Source of the DNA: Lederbergia sp. NSJ-179
GTDB lineage: Bacteria; Bacillota; Bacilli; Bacillales; Bacillaceae_C
NCBI RefSeq assembly: GCF_022867885.1
Contig: NZ_JALIFP010000027.1
Span: 1 to 53,074 of the forward strand
Length of the DNA: 53,074 nucleotides
Direction of reading: 5' to 3'
Shown: positions 40,830-50,556 of the stretch, one piece after another
Position numbering within the stretch: position 1 is the first letter of the stretch
How the letters are laid out: every line of letters begins with the position of its first letter
Notes under the pieces: model-generated
The model's input: only the letters and a program-made list of their open reading frames with translations
Told to the model about the DNA's origin: nothing
Database searches by the model: none
Position numbers and translations under genes: made by a program

Positions 40830-41762
40830 TTATTTTCGAATGCTAATATTTTCTACTAAATGTCCCTTTCCTTTTTCTAAAATTAAGTCTGCTCTATCCC
40901 TGGTTGGTAAGATATTTTCATAAAGATTCGCTTTGTTTGTTTCATGCCAAATACGATCAGCAATCAGTAATGCTTCCTCTTCTGACAGCTTAGAAAAACG
41001 CTGAAAATAGGATTTTGGATTCTGAAATGCTGTTTTTCGTAAAATTTTGAAGCGGTCTATATACCATTTTTCAATGAGGGCTTCATCGGCATCAATATAT
41101 AGGGAAAAGTTGAAAAAGTCCGATATAAATACTCCAACTTCCTTATGTTTTGGTGCTTGTAACACATTCACTCCTTCAAGAATGACTACATCAGGGCGAC
41201 AAATGCTCTGTTTTTGATCAGGGAGAATATCGTAGGACAAGTGGGAATACACTGGGGCCGATACCTGCCCATTTCCAGACTTTAATACAGATAGAAATCG
41301 AATTAACTTGGCTACATCATAACTTTCTGGAAATCCCTTTTTCTCCATCAATCCTAGTGCTTTGAGCTTTTTATTAGGGTAAAGGAATCCATCTGTTGTG
41401 ACTAGTTCTACTTGTGGTCTATCTCCCCATTGAGAGAGCAAATACTGAAGTATTCTTGCCGTTGTACTTTTACCGACTGCGACACTTCCTGCCATACCGA
41501 TTATAAAAGGGCTCTTTTTGGCAGTCAATTTCAAGAAATGGTTCATCTCTTTGGAAAGCTCTTTATATTGTAGGTAGTGGAGGCGAATCAATTGTGATAA
41601 TGGGATGTAAATGTCTTCAATTTCTTTTAGTGTTAAATTTTCATTGATCCCTTGCAGAGAGTCTAGGTCAATATCAGATAGTTCGATATCATTCGTCTCT
41701 CTAAGTGTTGTCCATTGTTTTCTATTAAAAGAAATGTATGGTGAATATTCTTCTTTGTTCAT
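40830..41762 (-). CDS. coaA: Type I pantothenate kinase
   Basis: CoaA phosphorylates pantothenate with ATP, the first step of coenzyme A synthesis. The 310-residue protein has normal length and the P-loop GSVAVGKST at residues 92-100. LVTTDGFLYPNK, KGFPESYDV, PVYSHLSYDI and VILEGVNVLQ follow, all diagnostic of the bacterial type I enzyme. The ATG at 41762 is used; I see only a weak ribosome binding site. Nothing shows how it is controlled; E. coli CoaA is inhibited by CoA. Confidence 0.93.
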   Translation of the reverse strand: MNKEEYSPYISFNRKQWTTLRETNDIELSDIDLDSLQGINENLTLKEIEDIYIPLSQLIRLHYLQYKELSKEMNHFLKLTAKKSPFIIGMAGSVAVGKSTTARILQYLLSQWGDRPQVELVTTDGFLYPNKKLKALGLMEKKGFPESYDVAKLIRFLSVLKSGNGQVSAPVYSHLSYDILPDQKQSICRPDVVILEGVNVLQAPKHKEVGVFISDFFNFSLYIDADEALIEKWYIDRFKILRKTAFQNPKSYFQRFSKLSEEEALLIADRIWHETNKANLYENILPTRDRADLILEKGKGHLVENISIRK

Positions 41763-41934
41763 ATTTGACCCTCACGATTTAAAGTTTAACTGCTTTTGTA
41801 TACAAGATAACACACCTATTGAAGATAATATAGTTCTATATGTTCTGATTTTGATTTACGCACAGGAAGTACGAGTAGACGGATATACGGTCAGAAATGA
41901 TCAGTTCATAGTCTGTCAGAACTGGAAAGGATGT

Positions 41935-42456
41935 ATGATTATGAAATCCCAAGAGGTTTATACAATAAAAAAAGTGCAAGAGGATGAATCCCCCCAAGTG
42001 ATCGACTTTATGATGAGCATTCGAAGTGAGATTTTTCCGATGTTGTCAAAAGATCAACTACCTCCAGACTTACTTCATTTTCAATCATTCTATCTTCAAC
42101 GAAAAAACGCGATTGTGTATGCTGCTTATTCTCAATCCAGGCAAGTGTTGGGCACGATCGGTGTTTGCCCATATGATGATCGATTTTCACAGTTACAAAC
42201 ATTTTACGGGGACTGGTCAACCGCAGAAATTGTTAAATGCTATGTCGATCCACAAGCTCGCCGACTAGGAATTGGAACGAGACTTTTTCAAGAAGCATTG
42301 CAATTTTGTTGTGATGTCGGTTATCAAAAGCTGTATTTACATACCCATCTGTTTTTGCCAGGTGCGCTTTCATTTTGGAAGACCAAGGGTTTTGCGGAGA
42401 GATGGGCGGAGGATGATCCAGTTTGGCAGACAGTGCATCTGGATATGGAGCTATAA
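41935..42456 (+). CDS. GNAT-family N-acetyltransferase
   Basis: The protein of about 173 residues has the GNAT core: LGTIGVCPYDDRFS, then EIVKCYVDPQARRLGIGTRL, where RRLGIG is the acetyl-CoA phosphate-binding loop, and FWKTKGFAERW in motif B. The substrate cannot be told from sequence. The start could be ATG 41935 (AAGG 4 bases upstream) or 41941. A longer open frame extends upstream to 41611 but overlaps coaA in reverse and lacks start signals. Confidence 0.8.
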   Translation: MIMKSQEVYTIKKVQEDESPQVIDFMMSIRSEIFPMLSKDQLPPDLLHFQSFYLQRKNAIVYAAYSQSRQVLGTIGVCPYDDRFSQLQTFYGDWSTAEIVKCYVDPQARRLGIGTRLFQEALQFCCDVGYQKLYLHTHLFLPGALSFWKTKGFAERWAEDDPVWQTVHLDMEL

Positions 42457-42560
42457 GCATATGTAGGGCGAAAAGGTGATAGTCACTACTGTCACCTAGT
42501 CCTCTAAGGAGTTTAAGAGCAGAATATTCCCACTAATAAGATAACGGAGGACCGATAAAC

Positions 42561-43100
42561 ATGAATAAGAAAAAATTATTAGTAACTATTCTTAGTTTAG
42601 CATTTGTTGCTGTCTTTTTTTTCTTAGTATTACGTACTGAGACTAATCCAGAAGAGGAAATCTGTGCTCTAGCTTCAAAGCAATTTGATCTTTCTAGTCA
42701 ACTTCGTTTTATGGATGTATCTGCAAATATCGTTTTTTGCGAAAGTGAATCAGGCGTAATGCCAGTCCTTACTAATAAAGAGTTCACAAAAGTAAAGAAT
42801 GCCTTTCATGAATTGGATTTCCAAGAGTTCAACGAGGAAAAAGTGGAGAGGGGATTGATCAGTTGGCAAGCTGACCAATTCCCTAATGAGAAGTTTGCAA
42901 TGATCAGTGGATTTGCGAATGATGAAGTTAAGGCAATCATCATCAATAGTGAAAATAGTGTCCAACCCAATCGTTTTTTAATCCGTGATAACTTATGGTT
43001 TTGGTATTTTACAACTGAAAAAGAAAAAGTAAACATGCCAATAGAAGTGACCGCTTTTGATGAAGAAGGCCATGTTATTTCTGAAGAAGTTGATGAATAA
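42561..43100 (+). CDS. Hypothetical membrane-anchored protein
   Basis: The 179-residue protein has an N-terminal membrane anchor (residues 6-24, after MNKKK) and an exported domain of about 150 residues containing LRFMDVSANIVFCESESGVM and QPNRFLIRDNLWFWYF. Two cysteines (in EEICALAS and VFCESES) might form a disulfide. I do not recognise the family. An AACGGAGG site precedes the ATG by 8 bases. It is separated from the next gene by 90 bases. Confidence 0.6.
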   Translation: MNKKKLLVTILSLAFVAVFFFLVLRTETNPEEEICALASKQFDLSSQLRFMDVSANIVFCESESGVMPVLTNKEFTKVKNAFHELDFQEFNEEKVERGLISWQADQFPNEKFAMISGFANDEVKAIIINSENSVQPNRFLIRDNLWFWYFTTEKEKVNMPIEVTAFDEEGHVISEEVDE

Positions 43101-43190
43101 ATATTTTTGCGGCATTACTAAGACTATTTCATCTCACTTGGTCGAATGTTAGCCATACAGATGGACATCCTAATACGAGGAGGATGAACA

Positions 43191-44417
43191 ATGGCTACTA
43201 TAAGAATTTTACTCATTTTAGTATTATGCAGTTTATTCTTTACGATGGGTGCTTCCGCTGAGACTCCGCTTAAAGCTGCATTTATCCGTGACCATCAGCT
43301 ATGGATAAAAGACGGAGATAAAGAAATACAACTTACGAAGGGCCGATATGTATATTCACAGAAATGGTCTTATGACGGTCGTTTTATCGGATATATCGAT
43401 GGTGATGAGCATGGAGAAAAATCGGATTTATTCATTTATGATATGGAGAAAAAAGAAAGCTACCAGCCTTATATAGGGATTGAAACATCTGATTTTCAAT
43501 GGTCTCCGATTAAAAATCAATTGGCATACAATGATCATGGCGTATTAAATGTGACAAAAACAGAGAGAGGCCGTCCGCAAGGGTTTGAAAATATTGCATT
43601 AGGTGTGAGTGGATTTGCCTGGTTTCCGAATGGGCAGGAGTTTATCGTATCCTCCTCAGCCGTTTTGCGCCCTACTGGCTGGGGACCAGTCCCCCTATAT
43701 AGAATTCCCCTGGATGCTAATCTGAACGTCGAAAAAATCAAGCCCTTTTATACACTCCAAACAGATGAAAAGGATTTGTTTGCGACTGATGTGGGGAATT
43801 TTAAATGGAGTTCCGATGGAAAATGGATTAGCTTTTTAGCCACCCCTACGGCATCATGGGCAATGGATAGTAATACATTAGCGGTCTTATCATCACAAGG
43901 AAAAGAGTTTCAAGTGATAGGAAAAATGTTGCAATATCAAGATTGGATGAAGTGGGCCCCAACAGCCAATCAATTAGCCTATATTTCAGGTGAAGGAAGA
44001 TTCCTTGTTGAAAACAAAAAAATGACGATTGCTGACATTCCGATTTCTAAGCAACAAAAGGAATATACACCTAAAGGATATGTTGATCTTGATTTGGAAT
44101 GGTTCTCCTCAGAAAACGTAATCGTAGCACGAGCAAAAGAGAACAAGGAGTGGAAAGAAGGCCCTGTTCCGACGATGCTTACAACACTCTATGCGATTAA
44201 CATAAAAACAGACCAGCAAAGACAAATCACCTTTCCTGAAAAGAATGAACTGGATGAAGAGCCACAAGTTGTTGGTTCTAAACTTACTTGGTTTCGTCGA
44301 TATAAAGAAAATGAGCAAGGGGAAGTGTGGATCAAGGATGGTTTAAACGGTCAGGAGCATGTATGGATTAAGCAGGCTGATTCAGCTCCTGTTTTTTTTC
44401 GCAGAATACCGTGGTGA
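43191..44417 (+). CDS. Secreted TolB-like beta-propeller protein
   Basis: The 408-residue protein has a signal peptide (residues about 4-23, ending ASAETP), so it is exported. The rest contains repeated WD40/TolB-like blades: KWSYDGRFIGYID, FQWSPIKNQLAYND, FAWFPNGQEFIVSSS, FKWSSDGKWISFLA and KWAPTANQLAYISG. Each has the W(S/A)PDG-type turn. Family members in Bacilli are poorly characterised; a binding or scaffolding role on the cell surface is likely. AGGAGGA lies upstream of the ATG. Confidence 0.8.
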   Translation: MATIRILLILVLCSLFFTMGASAETPLKAAFIRDHQLWIKDGDKEIQLTKGRYVYSQKWSYDGRFIGYIDGDEHGEKSDLFIYDMEKKESYQPYIGIETSDFQWSPIKNQLAYNDHGVLNVTKTERGRPQGFENIALGVSGFAWFPNGQEFIVSSSAVLRPTGWGPVPLYRIPLDANLNVEKIKPFYTLQTDEKDLFATDVGNFKWSSDGKWISFLATPTASWAMDSNTLAVLSSQGKEFQVIGKMLQYQDWMKWAPTANQLAYISGEGRFLVENKKMTIADIPISKQQKEYTPKGYVDLDLEWFSSENVIVARAKENKEWKEGPVPTMLTTLYAINIKTDQQRQITFPEKNELDEEPQVVGSKLTWFRRYKENEQGEVWIKDGLNGQEHVWIKQADSAPVFFRRIPW

Positions 44418-44439
44418 CTGTAAGGGGATTCGGAAAGAA

Positions 44440-44799
44440 TGTGGGGAAACAGCACCCGACTTTCATCACGCACTGCTTTTATTGGGTAAAGAATCTGGAT
44501 TCTTGCACATAAGGATATTAAATATATATGTTCAGTTTGTACTGGGGCATACATAGCCAGAGAAACTGGTTTGCTGGAAGGAAGGCTACTACTCATCATT
44601 TAACTTGGAAAACCCTTCAACAAAAATATCCCGATATTCAAGTAATAACGGACCGTAAAGTTGTTCATGATGGTAATCTTATTACTTCTGGGGGTGTATC
44701 CTCCGGAATCAATATGAGGATATCTATCTTGTAGAGCAAATCATGGGGAAACCAGCTGCTGAAACCATTGCTGTGATGATTGAGTTTGAAGGAATTTAG
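44440..44799 (+). pseudogene. DJ-1/PfpI-family protein remnant
   Basis: Pieces in different frames spell the C-terminal part of a ThiJ/PfpI protein: FSVCTGAYIARETGLLEGR with the nucleophile Cys, then after a two-base loss KATTHHLTWKTLQQKYPDIQ, VITDRKVVHDGNLITSGGV and SSGINM. After a further shift IYLVEQIMGKPAA and AVMIEFEG appear. Upstream, stops interrupt DFYWVKNLDSCT. At least three lesions are present and the N-terminal half is missing. Confidence 0.75.
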
Positions 44800-44874
44800 T
44801 GAACCGTATAGAAATTATAATTATGATTATAAAAAAACAGGGGTGATGATGTTTTTACAATTTAAGAGAGAATT

Positions 44875-45162
44875 ATGGCTTGCTTTAAAGGTGTGATAAC
44901 AGGCGATGCCGTTGGCAAACAGACCGAAACGCTTGCCCATGAAGATATAAAAACATGGTATCCAAATGGGAGTTCTAATTTTCATGGAGAGATTGGCGAA
45001 GTTATGCCAAGATATAAGAATAGACATTACGGATATTGTTTCGGAGAAACTACTGATGATTCTGAACAAACTATTGTAATTGCTAGAGTTATAGCGAATG
45101 ATGAGAAAATTACTCATACTTCTGTAGGTCGTGAATTAATGACCTGTAAAAAATCCAATAGA
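44875..45162 (+). pseudogene. ADP-ribosylglycohydrolase, N-terminal fragment
   Basis: The frame reads MACFKGVITGDAVGKQTETL, WYPNGSSNFHGEIGEVMPRY, CFGETTDDSEQTIVIARVIA and VGRELMTCKKSNR. This is the start of a DraG/ARH-type hydrolase: GDAVG and the metal-binding TTDD (TDDT in the family) are clear. It covers about 95 of about 300 residues and then loses similarity. By chance the frame runs on into the ABC exporter gene, giving a 697-codon open frame that should not be taken as one gene. Confidence 0.75.
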
Positions 45163-45245
45163 CTAACTTATGAAACGGTAATCTACGTCAGAATTAGGGG
45201 AGCCTGGGAGCGGATAGTAATTCATATTAAAGGTGGTGATTTGCC

Positions 45246-46968
45246 TTGGAACAAGCATTTATCAAGTGGGTATTTCAATATAAAACCATATTCTAAATGG
45301 CTTATATTTGTAATGATTGGGGTGCTTATAGTCGGTGTAGTGAATATTGCGAATGCCCACTTGATCAAAATAATGACGGACATGGCTTTAAGCGGGGATT
45401 GGTCAAAAACATTTTATACTGCTTTTCTTATTCTCCCGGTTATTTTAGTTGGAGCTATTTCGGAATATGTTTCTAAATATTCAACAAATGTATTTAGCGG
45501 TGGGATTATGAAAGATTTAAATCAGGATGTCATTCATAGAATGTTGCATTTACAGGTGTCAATATTGGAAAACAGTCATTCAGGCGATATCATTTCTCGG
45601 ATGACGAATGATATAAGATTCATCCAAGATTTTTTTAAGAATACCTTTCATAACATGATTTTACAGCCGGTTCTTTTTCTAGGGGCATTTCTTTACTTAG
45701 TCACCATTAATTGGTTACTCGCTATTTGCACGGTTATCCTTATGCCTATTATCACAAAAATTGTTAGCAAAATAAGCAACATTATCGAACGGTTTTCAAC
45801 TGCTGTTCAAACTCGGGAAGGGCGAGCTAACACCATGGTTAGAGAAACGATCACAGGTATATCCATGATCAAATCTTTCAATTTACATCAAACATATTAC
45901 AAAAAGTATGAAAATGAAGTAAATGAAATGCTTGAGCAGAAACGCCAAATTGCGAAACGAACTTTCTTTATACATGCCATCACGTCGTTTCTTGTCATGA
46001 CCCCTTATTTAATGATTGCCTTATTCGGGGGTTACTTAGCAATGAATACGAATATGAGTGCAGGAGATCTTGTTGCTTTTATTTTTCTTATGCAATACTT
46101 ATCGGGACCTATCAGTCAGATCCTGCACTTGTTTTCTCAATTTCGAATAAGTATTTCTGGATTTAGACGTATTTATGAATTGTTTGATTATCCATTAGAA
46201 CGTCAAACCGGTAAGCCACTCGATCCAGCTTTACTTAATGAAGAAATGGCCACCCCGATTATTCAATTTAAGAATGTGCATTTCTCCTATAACAAACAAA
46301 TATCGGTATTGAGCAATTTATCGTTTACCATTCATCATAATGAGACGGTAGCCTTAGTCGGATTAAGTGGTTCAGGGAAAAGCACAATAGTAGATGTTTT
46401 AACTCTATTCTACCCCATACAAAATGGATCGGTATATGTATATGGAAGACCTATCGATGATTGGATTCCGAATGAATTACGACAACAATTCGCAGTCGTT
46501 TCTCAAGATGTCCACTTATTTCCTAGTTCTATTGCGGATAATATCCGATGTGGAGATCCACAAGCATCATGGGATGAGATTCAAAATGCTGGTAAAATGT
46601 CGTTTGCACATGACTTTATAATGGAGCTACCTGAAGGCTATCAGACAATCGTTGGCGAAAACGGAGTCACGTTATCAGGTGGACAACGCCAAAGAATTGC
46701 CATCGCTAGAGCCCTTTTAAAAAAGGCTCCTATATTACTATTAGATGAAGCAACTTCTGCTCTGGATACAGAGACAGAGAGGAAGATTCAGCAAAGTTTA
46801 AACCGTTTAAGAAGAGGGCGAACGACATTCATTATTGCTCACCGAATTTCTACAGTGAAAAGCGCCGATCGCATTTTAGTATTGGAGGGTGGAAAGATTA
46901 TTGCAGATGGTACACATGAAACGCTTTTACAACAAAATGACATGTACCGCCATTTATTCGCACAATAA
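45246..46968 (+). pseudogene. ABC exporter (TMD-NBD), first of a pair, one N-terminal frameshift
   Basis: A TTG at 45246 with AAAGGTGGTGA upstream starts LEQAFIKWVFQYKTIF, the expected N-terminus. One extra T near 45292 breaks the frame; without it the text continues KWLIFVMIGVLIVGVVNIAN. The remaining half-transporter is intact: six membrane helices, Walker A LVGLSGSGKST, signature LSGGQRQRIAIARAL, Walker B ILLLDEATSALD and H-loop IIAHRIST. It would pair with the next gene as a heterodimeric exporter. The break may be real or a sequencing error. Cargo is unknown. Confidence 0.8.
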
Positions 46969-46990
46969 ATGACAATAGGAAGGTGTCGGA

Positions 46991-48726
46991 TTGCATAGAT
47001 TAATAAAGGATAATCCATTTTTTAAACTACTTTCACTGCTTGGAAAACATAAAACGTACTATTTTTCCGTGTTAATGTGCGCTCGTGTGCTGACTTTGGT
47101 TCAGACCATACTTTTTGCGTGGTTATTAAAACTGGTCATCGATACAGTAACCGGGCTGATACGGAATTTATGCTCATTTCTATTAGTATCACAGCTTTCA
47201 TATTTGTCCTTATGGTAATAGAGTTCTATTTAAATTATTTACTTTCTACACGAACAAATTACATAATTGGGCAGATGAGATTAAGATTTATTGATCATTT
47301 AATACACATGCCTCTTGCATACTATGATACGCAACAAAGTGGAGAACTTATGTCACGGTTAACGAACGATATTCATACTGTCGAGAGTGCCTTCACTAGT
47401 AAAATTGTAAATTTGAATAGTACACTAATGGGAGGAGCTATCTCCATTGTTGTGATATTTGTAATGGATTGGCGAATGGGGATTTTTTCAGTGAGTGTGG
47501 GTTTACTTATGGGAACAACGAATGCTATATTTGCGCCAAAATTCCGTCATATTGCCGAACAACTTCAAGAAAAGTTAGCTTTTTTGAACTCAACTTTATC
47601 CAATATGTTATCGGGTATCCGCACCATTAAACTTTTCAATCTATATGGACAGCAGAAAGAACAATTTGGTAAGGATAACGCCAATATTTATTCGTTATTT
47701 ATCCAACAAGGGAAGTTCGAGGGAAGATTAGCTGGGCTCAATCTATTTCTCAACTATTTAAGTAGTGTTGGGATTTTGAGCTTTGGTATTTTACTATCGA
47801 CTTATAGTGATATCGGGATCGGAACGGTGGTGGCTATACTATTCCTACAACAAAGCGTGACTTCGACTTTCTTATTTACTGGCAATTTTGTTTCTGATCT
47901 ACAACAATCTCTCGTTAGCACAAAAAGGATTTTTGAAGTACTAGATATTCCTCAGGAAGCTGATCATTATTCGATTCAGTCAGATGGTCAAACTGTATGT
48001 GATCCGAACATCGTCATTCACCTCAAGGATATTTGTTTTCGTTACAAAAGAAGTGACTATGTATTATATGGACTCGATTTATCCGTTCGGGAGGGAGAAA
48101 AGGTTGCTCTTGTCGGGCCTAGTGGGGCAGGGAAGAGTACGATCTTTAAAATTTTAATGGGGTTCTATTCATTTGAGTCAGGTTCAATAGCAATTTTTCA
48201 CAAAGCTATTCATCAGTACTCAAAGGAAGAACTTCGACAGCAGATTGCCTACGTGCCTCAGGATCCCTTTTTATTTCATACAACGATCGAGGAAAATATT
48301 CGTTATGGTAATCTTAATGCAACTAGACAAGATGTGATAGAGGCGGCAGAGAGAGCCAATATACATGCTTTTATAAAAACTTTACCTCAAGGATATGATA
48401 CAGTTGTGAATGAGCGTTCGACAAATCTGTCTGGGGGACAACGCCAACGTATTGCGATCGCACGTGCATTTGTCAAAAATGCTCCGATTCTGCTACTTGA
48501 TGAAGCCACTTCCGCACTAGACACGGAATCGGAGAAACTTATTCAACATGCATTGGAAGAGTTAATGGCCAATCGTACGACGCTAATCATTGCTCATCGA
48601 CTGACAACCGTTCAAAAAGCGGATAAAATCTTTGTTGTCGACGAAGGAAAAATTGTCGAGGAAGGGTCACACAAGCAATTGTTAGGTGAGAAGGGCCGCT
48701 ATCAGAAACTGTATTTAGAGCATTAG
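46991..48726 (+). pseudogene. ABC exporter (TMD-NBD), second of a pair, one frameshift
   Basis: The gene starts with TTG 46991 after AGGAAGGTG and reads KDNPFFKLLSLLGKHKTYYF through AWLLKLVIDTVT. Near 47150 the frame shifts to ADTEFMLISISITAFIFVLM and stays open to 48726. Motifs of the NBD are complete: LVGPSGAGKST, LSGGQRQRIAIARAF, ILLLDEATSALD, IIAHRLTT. The restored product has about 578 residues, normal for MsbA/BmrC-type half-exporters. The stop-to-start gap to the upstream partner is 22 bases. The 220 bases after it hold only coding debris. Confidence 0.8.
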
Positions 48727-48947
48727 TAATAAGACTCTATACAGTTAAAGCAGTTGGAGATTAGTAATCTGCGAGGTGTAATGATATCAATCGTCACGAA
48801 TAAACATGGTCATCGATTATGCGGCAAGTGAAGCACAATTACGTGGGATATGATATCGAATATAGGGATTGTCGATGAAGTGGACGAGTATATTGCGAAG
48901 ATGATAGTGAAAACGTAGATTAAGATATAATACGAAGGGGAAAGGGA

Positions 48948-49910
48948 GTGACGAATCAGGTGCCAAGCGTTCAAAAGATAGAAGAATTAATCAGGTCGTA
49001 TTATAAGGTAGCGGTTATAAAAGATGTAGAATATTTAGGAGAAAGTGACAATCTGACCTTTTGCATTCACACGGTGAACGACAATAAATATTTACTCAAA
49101 TGTCATATGGGAGCTAAATCTAGTTGTTTCATTGAGTCCGAATTGCGATGGCTTGAGGAATTAAAAACAAATACTAATTTAAAAATCCAAACACCCGTAA
49201 GAAATACGAACAATCAATTTATAACTAGAATAAATGATAATAAAACAGGCACTCCGGCTTACTGGACCTTACAGGAATGGATTGAAGGAGAGGTATTACA
49301 TAGACAACCAACAGACACAGAGATTGAAAAGCTGGCCCGCTTAATGGTGACTCTTCATAGAAACTCTTGCTCTTGGGACGCCCCGGAATCAGTAGAAAGA
49401 CCTTGCTATAATGCTGAAAATTTATTGAGTTCACTAACTCAATTAGAACTCTTGCTCCGACTAAATATCGTGACATCCAATGATTTTAAAATCATTCAGG
49501 AGACGACAAGGAAAATTGAAATGGTCATTCATTCACAAAAGAAAACTAATGATACATGGGGAATGATTCATGCAGATATACACGAAAGCAACTATGTTTT
49601 TCACAATGGAGAACCTTCCATAATTGATTTTTCATCTTGTGGTTTTGGATATTATTTATTTGATGTTGCCGAGACCTTATTACATCTTAGTCCAAACAAT
49701 AGGAGGAAATTTATTACATACTATCAGGACGAGAGAAAATTAGTAGGGGATTATCTGGAAGTGATTGAGGCGTTTTTTATCTGGGCAATCATACGAAATT
49801 TCGCCTTTCTTTCTAAAAATAGCGACGAACATAATGAGTTAGCGACAATGATCCCCTTTGTAGTTGAAAACTATTGCAGAAAATACCTTAAAGGAGAAGC
49901 TTTTTTATAA
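48948..49910 (+). CDS. APH/choline kinase-family phosphotransferase
   Basis: The 320-residue protein has a kinase-like N-lobe (YLGESDNLTFCIHTVNDNKY, LLKCH with the ATP-binding Lys) and the catalytic loop WGMIHADIHESNYVFHNGEP, with Asp and Asn in place. The metal-binding SIIDFSSCGFGYYLFDVAE follows. It phosphorylates a small hydroxyl compound, possibly homoserine-like or an aminoglycoside; the substrate is unknown. The GTG start follows GGGGAAAGG closely. Confidence 0.85.
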   Translation: MTNQVPSVQKIEELIRSYYKVAVIKDVEYLGESDNLTFCIHTVNDNKYLLKCHMGAKSSCFIESELRWLEELKTNTNLKIQTPVRNTNNQFITRINDNKTGTPAYWTLQEWIEGEVLHRQPTDTEIEKLARLMVTLHRNSCSWDAPESVERPCYNAENLLSSLTQLELLLRLNIVTSNDFKIIQETTRKIEMVIHSQKKTNDTWGMIHADIHESNYVFHNGEPSIIDFSSCGFGYYLFDVAETLLHLSPNNRRKFITYYQDERKLVGDYLEVIEAFFIWAIIRNFAFLSKNSDEHNELATMIPFVVENYCRKYLKGEAFL

Positions 49911-50269
49911 CTTTCTCTCAGCGATCCTTTTTAGCTCTTAAACATGGATCGGTGCATGGATGAAAATTGCGTGTTTAATGATCGGCATATTTTATTTCCC
50001 TTTCATGTATAAAGTTACTTAAATTAGTATTCTACAGCAATAAGAGCGAACGTGCTTTAAACATTTCCGTATTTAGAATGGTTAGTAAAAAAGGAACATG
50101 TATCGAAAGGGTTTTATCAGCCTTTCGCGAATAATAAATTATAATGGTAAATTTTAAAAATTTTAGCAGAAAATTATACTGATGGTTTTATGCTTTTCCA
50201 CTCTAAAACGCTTAGAAAAAACGCGGAATTGGTTTTATATGTTGAAGATCACTGGCTAGAAACATGGAA
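49911..50269. other. Spacer with decayed coding text
   Basis: Short readable stretches occur (FPYLEWLVKKEHVSKGFYQP near 50068, KTLRKNAELVLYVEDHWLE near 50205), but each ends at stops and none has a start signal. They may belong to the broken acetyltransferase that follows or to other lost genes. Confidence 0.35.
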
Positions 50270-50520
50270 ATCCTAAATGAATTCTTCTTAATTCAATCGT
50301 TAAGAGGACAAGGAATTGCTGAGCAAGCGGCAAATCTAGTGTTTGAACAATTTAAAGGGAATTGGGAATTATTACGAATCCATCCGAAAAGAATATTGTA
50401 GGTAAGAAATTTTGGAGGAAGACGATTTCTATTTATACAAAAGGTGACTATACGGAGGAACATGGCGAAACATTTGATGGTTATAAGCTTATTTTTCGCT
50501 TTTCTAATGTGGAAATATAA
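50270..50520 (+). pseudogene. GNAT acetyltransferase, C-terminal remnant
   Basis: The text EFFLIQSLRGQGIAEQAANL, VFEQFKGNWELLRIHPK, then in a shifted frame KKFWRKTISIYTKGDYTEEH matches the acetyl-CoA loop (LRGQGIA) and last strands of a GNAT protein of the predicted-acetyltransferase type. A stop or shift breaks it near 50400. Confidence 0.65.
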
Positions 50521-50556
50521 TGAGATCGTGTGAGTATCGGGAGAGGAATAAAGGCT

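Noticed and set aside
41611-41934. N-terminal extension of the GNAT protein by 108 residues
   Set aside because: The extension is antisense to the start of coaA, a secure gene, and the acetyltransferase domain is complete from 41935.
44875-46968. A 697-codon gene encoding an ADP-ribosylglycohydrolase/ABC exporter fusion
   Set aside because: The glycohydrolase part stops resembling its family after about 95 residues, and the exporter has its own start and ribosome binding site in another frame at 45246. The fusion follows from one extra T.
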